Part shown: positions 60,423 to 64,000 of the stretch, piece by piece
How the letters are laid out: every line of letters starts with the position of its first letter
Position numbering within the stretch: position 1 is the stretch's first letter
Assembly (NCBI GenBank): GCA_024362935.1
Contig: JANCRA010000030.1
Location: forward strand, 10,148,953 to 10,212,952
Length of the DNA: 64,000 bases
Source: Setophaga petechia
Lineage: Eukaryota; Chordata; Aves; Passeriformes; Parulidae
Direction: 5' to 3'
Position numbers and translations under genes: made by a program
The notes under the pieces: model-generated
Told to the model about the DNA's origin: nothing
Databases searched by the model: none
Seen by the model: the letters and a program-made list of their open reading frames with translations, nothing else

Positions 60423-61378
60423 CCTGCCCAACGTGGTCTGTGCACCACTGTCCCTCCTCCTGCAGGAAACCATCCAGGTACCTGCCCAACGTGGTCTGTG
60501 CACCACTGTCCCTCCTCCTGCAGGAAACCATCCAGGTACCTGCCCAACGTGGTCTGTGCATCACCATCCCTCCTCCTGCAGGAAATCATCCAGGTACCTG
60601 CCCAACGTGGTCTGTGCACCACTGTCCCTCCACCATCCAGCTACCTGCCCAACGTGGTCTGTGCACCACTGTCCCTCCTCCTGCAGGAAACCATCCAGCT
60701 ACCTGCCCAACGTGGTCTGTGCACCACTGTCCCTCCTCCATCCAGGTACCTGCCCAACGTGGTCTGTGCATCACTGTCCCTCCACCATCCAGGTACCTGC
60801 CCAACGTGGTCTGTGCACCACTGTCCCTCCTGCTGCAGAAAATCATCCAGGTACCTGCCCAACGTGGTCTGTGCCTCACTGTCCCTCCACCATCCAGGTA
60901 CCTGCCCAACGTGGTCTGTGCACCACTGTCCCTCCTGCTGCAGGAAATCATCCAGGTACCTGCCCAACGTGGTCTGTGCATCACCATCCCTCCTCCTGCA
61001 GGAAACCATCCAGGTACCTGCCCAACGTGGTCTGTGCATCACCATCCCTCCTCCATCCAGGTACCTGCCCAACGTGTTCTGTGCACCACTGTCCCTCCAC
61101 CATCCAGGTACCTGCCCAACGTGGTCTGTGCACCACTGTCCCTCCACCATCCAGGTACCTGCCCAACGTGTTCTGTGCACCACTGTCCCTCCACCATCCA
61201 GCTACCTGCCCAACGTGGTCTGTGCATCACTGTCCCTCCTCCTGCAGGAAACCATCCAGGTACCTGCCCAACGTGTTCTGTGCACCACTGTCCCTCCTCC
61301 TGCAGGAAACCATCCAGGTACCTGCCCAACGTGGTCTGTGCACCACTGTCCCTCCTCCTGCAGGAAACCATCCAGGTA
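60423..61378. repeat. 58/47-bp two-length minisatellite, 18 copies
   Basis: Units start CCTGCCCAACGTGGTCTGTG. Ten are 58 bp and eight are 47 bp; the short form lacks TCCTGCAGGAA. In plus-strand order the lengths run L L L S L S S L S L L S S S S L L L. Copies 13, 15 and 17 carry GTGTTC in place of GTGGTC. Most unit junctions contain the palindrome GGTACC. Confidence 0.96.
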
Positions 61379-62969
61379 ACAAAGGCAGCACAGCCGTGCC
61401 TGCGACTCGACCTGAAGGAGCAAAGTTGTGCCTTGCAGAAAATGAACAAATATTAACGGCACATGCTGGAAAAATGCACTGGCTAAATGATACATTTTCT
61501 GTCAAAACATTTCAAAGTTGAAGCTACAACTAATTACATGCAGTCCATTCAAAGAAGCCAAGCAAGGCTTATCATTAAAATGACTCAATTATTCTTAAAA
61601 GAAAGAGAAAATCATCTGTAAAACCTGCCTGCAATCTCATCAGTTTTACTGTACCTGCCTCAATACATCATTTCCTCCAGAGCTCAAATTAAACTCTTAA
61701 TAGTTAATATGCCCAAGTTTTACTATAGGTTTTCCTCCAAACTATTATTAACTGGAATTTCCTACCTAGGAAGGGTTTTATATGGAAATTTGTTCTGCAG
61801 TGTTTAGTGACACTATCACAACAGCTTTTTGCCCCTCAATTTAAAAACCATCAGAGAGACAGAATGTGATGTGGAGCCAGGCAGCTCATGGAGATGGGAT
61901 TTGATTTCCTCCACCAGGCGATTTCCTTCTCAGCATCAGTCCCATACTACCCCCTTCAAGCCAAATTTCCTGGCACTCAGGAATTTTGCACTCTTGGAAG
62001 GGGTGTCACAGAGCATGTGCCCCTGGTGCCAGGGCAGGTGCCACAGCACTGGGGAGGAGCCCAGGACTGATAAATAATAAACAATAAACAGCAAATACAG
62101 TGTCCCACTGACACGTCTTTCCCTGGCACTGCCCTCCCTCCTGCAGCAGGTGCTGGCACACCAGCACATCCATCACACAGGACCAGTTTAGGGGGGCTCT
62201 CCCCTCCAGCACCTCAACAGCCTCGTGGCACTCGGGGCCACCTCTAAAAGGACCATTAAAGACTTTAACCTTAAAGCTTTTGCCCTTAAAAGATGGGAAA
62301 ATGCCCTGATGGGCTGCTCAAGCAACTTTGATGCAGGACACTTTCTGACATAAAGTGTTTTCAACATTTTTTTCCCCCAGGGTTTAGGTCCATAGTAGCC
62401 TGAAGTATGAGAAATTCATAAATTCAATCTCCACAAAGACCTGAGAAACTGCTCTTATTAGTAAATCAAGCAAGCTCTACTAGAATTAGGAAGATAGTGA
62501 GAATTTCCTTCCTCTTTGGTTCAGATAGGGAAACAAAAGAATTTACATGGAAAAAATCTGACCATTATATTGCCTTTACAAATTCAGAGTGGGAAATATT
62601 AAATAAATTGAAAAAAATAATGAAATATAAATTTATACTGGAATCAAGAATAAACCAATTACCACTTCACTTACATTTAATGTTTAATTACAAAACAAGA
62701 ACTCTTTGATTAGTGATTTCATGGTGCTTAAACAGACACATAAGTGAGCCCTTTCTGCATAATTACCATCAATTCTTTAAAATGATTTTTCAACTACTAG
62801 GGTCAAAGTAAAGGCATAGTCTTTTAGACTGTCCTATGAGAAATTAAAAAACCCAACTTTCTCTCCCTCAGGAATGTTTCTCCCAACAAGCATGTCTGTT
62901 AAATGGACACATCCAACTCTTCTGCAAACAGCAGCCATCAGAAACGTGTGCTAATAAAACATTTCCATA

Positions 62970-63215
62970 TTTCTTTGGCTGTTAAGAACCTCGAGTTGTG
63001 AATACGTTTTTTATTTGATTTGATCTGTAATTAAGGGAAAGATAATGACACTACTAAATTGCTAAAAATCAATTAGATAGAATAAAATGCAATATGATTC
63101 AGCCAAAAGATTAACAAGTGCATTATAAAAACTCTTTAAAATTCTTTAATTCTAATTAAGCTGCTTTAAATGGCCATGGCCTAAAAAATGCTTTTAATTT
63201 CAAGGCATCACCAAT
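62970..63215. promoter_or_regulatory. Candidate AT-rich noncoding element
   Basis: Unique block with TGTAATTAAGG, AGATAATGACAC, CAATTAGATAG, TTCTAATTAAGC and TTTTAATTTC motifs. It resembles developmental noncoding elements in composition only. Confidence 0.22.
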
Positions 63216-63394
63216 TTTGCTGCGTGTTTCACTGTACTGGCTGTTTGCCTTCCTCCTCCTTCTTTTTTTAAAGGAAGATTTAAAGCAGAAGTGGCAGCTT
63301 GGGAAGAGCTGCTGAACCCCTTGCAGCTCCTGCAGGGGCTCTGGGCAGGGTCAGCCCCTCTGTCAGCTCCCTCTGGCTGCCAACGGCCTGAAAT

Positions 63395-63565
63395 CAAATA
63401 TTGCAGCAGAATTCCCATCTCCCACAAATCCAGGGGCTGTTCCCCCCTTTGGGGACATCCCAAACCCACCTGGACACGTTCCTGCTCTGGGTGGCCCTGC
63501 CTGGGCAGGGGGTGCACTGAAGGATCTCCAGGGTCCCTCCAACCCCACAATTGTGTGATTGCCAG
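63395..63565 (+). mobile_element. CR1 LINE 3' end, truncated
   Basis: GGGGACATCCCAAACCCACC, TGGACACGTTCCTGCTCTGG, GTGGCCCTGCCTGGGCAGGG and finally GATCTCCAGGGTCCCTCCAA with ATTGTGTGATTG is a classic CR1 3' tail. 5'-truncated and dead. Confidence 0.88.
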
Positions 63566-64000
63566 GTTCAGTGGGTGTCAGGACAGGTTTCTCTGGTAAC
63601 AAACCCACGAGCAATACCTGTGCCCCATTTAAGCACTGTCTCATCTCAGATTTTAAGTGCAGCTTCATTTTAAACAAATCAACCAGCAGCCTCTCTAAGA
63701 TCAACTCACAGCAGCATTACTGAGGTATTCCCATCTGCTCTTTGATATTATTGTTCCACCACCCCAGAGCATCTTCTCCTCCCTCCCCTTGCCCCAGGAA
63801 GGCACGGAGCAGAGGGAGCAGACGGAAGAGAATTCCTCCCTCCCACACAGCACAACCAATCACCTCAAACCAACCTGAGCTCCTCCAAGTTGTAGGGAGA
63901 GCAAACAACAGCACTAACTTTTCTAATTTCATCCTCTAGTACTCCCAAGTAAATAAGAGAGAGGAAAAAAAAGTAAAGTTTTCCTACAAATAGAAACTGT

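Larger units (their letters stand above)
5275..64000 (-). other. MAPKAP1: MAPKAP1 (SIN1) gene body, 3' part; 5' end outside the window
   Basis: Eight exons on the minus strand join in frame into the C-terminal two thirds of SIN1, the mTORC2 subunit that recruits AKT, SGK and PKC substrates. Seen: every internal exon has an AG acceptor and a GT donor, phases match at every junction, and the coding total is 1071 nt including TGA. That equals about residues 167-522 of the 522-residue human protein. Exon sizes 173, 177, 110, 108, 141, 138, 98 and 126 nt make the assignment firm. No exon for the preceding part (N-terminal region and start of CRIM) could be found up to position 64000, so the upstream exons lie further right. 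The low coordinate given is the cleavage region of one candidate poly(A) signal; the true 3' end may be near 4300. Confidence 0.95.
54221..64000 (-). other. MAPKAP1: 3' part of a MAPKAP1 intron running off the right edge
   Basis: At least 9.8 kb with no recognisable upstream exon. It holds a 42-bp array (56633-56793) with an inverted unit at 57786-57822, an 18-copy 58/47-bp array (60423-61378), a CR1 3' end (63395-63565), and AT-rich blocks at 58000-58260, 60160-60330 and 62970-63215 that could be regulatory. Confidence 0.8.

Noticed and set aside
60423..61378. CRISPR-like regular array
   Set aside because: There are no distinct spacers between repeats; whole units are repeated, and the host is a vertebrate. 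Same reasoning for the 71-bp and 42-bp arrays.
60337..61521. 394-codon open frame on the plus strand, with others in more frames
   Set aside because: Several frames are open on both strands over the 58/47-bp array, which is what a stop-free repeat gives. No homology or start context supports a gene.
54221..64000. Search for the preceding MAPKAP1 exon (the segment before GHVG) in the rest of the window
   Set aside because: No minus-strand frame resembles the expected residues just before position 167, so the exon is taken to lie beyond the right edge.

Overview
The window is vertebrate nuclear DNA, most likely from a bird and probably a songbird. The evidence is one split protein-coding gene with GT-AG introns, several CR1 LINE fragments with the typical avian CR1 3' end, almost no SINEs, and many GC-rich minisatellites set in an AT-rich background. 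The bird call rests on repeat content and protein similarity; the songbird call is a weaker inference.

The only gene I can support is MAPKAP1 (SIN1), an essential subunit of the kinase complex mTORC2. It lies on the minus strand and enters from beyond the right edge. Its last eight coding exons are, in transcription order, 54048-54220, 48643-48819, 41338-41447, 26431-26538, 21550-21690, 17028-17165, 7627-7724 and 5740-5865 (TGA at 5740-5742). Together they hold 1071 nt. That is 356 codons plus the stop, matching about residues 167-522 of the 522-residue human protein. Reading phase is kept across every junction. They encode most of the CRIM domain (substrate kinase recruitment), the Ras-binding domain, the PH domain and the C-terminal basic tail. 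The start codon, the N-terminal region and the promoter lie beyond position 64000.

Layout by region: 1-4300 is 3' flanking DNA with a truncated CpG-rich edge and two minisatellites. 4300-5739 is 3' UTR, opening with a dense CpG cluster and carrying several possible poly(A) signals. 5740-54220 holds the eight exons and seven introns. 54221-64000 is the 3' part of a longer intron. The introns hold CR1 fragments (17574-18085, 31460-31620, 44268-44545, 51085-51270, 63395-63565, plus 6745-6858) and tandem arrays with units of 5, 14, 18/22, 20, 33, 42, 47/58, 63 and 71 bp. They also hold AT-rich blocks dense in homeodomain-type motifs that look like candidate conserved noncoding elements. In mammals the neighbouring gene is PBX3, a developmental regulator whose enhancers could lie in MAPKAP1 introns; this is inference.

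I found no second protein gene, tRNA, rRNA, CRISPR array or novel enzymatic system. The long open frames at the minisatellites are artefacts of stop-free repeats. The most interesting signals are structural: a 1-kb array of about 70 AG|GT-containing units ending about 40 nt before a CRIM exon acceptor, a G-quadruplex-prone array in the transcribed strand, a CpG cluster beside the stop codon, an inverted copy of a minisatellite unit about 1 kb from its array, and a two-length (58/47 bp) array.
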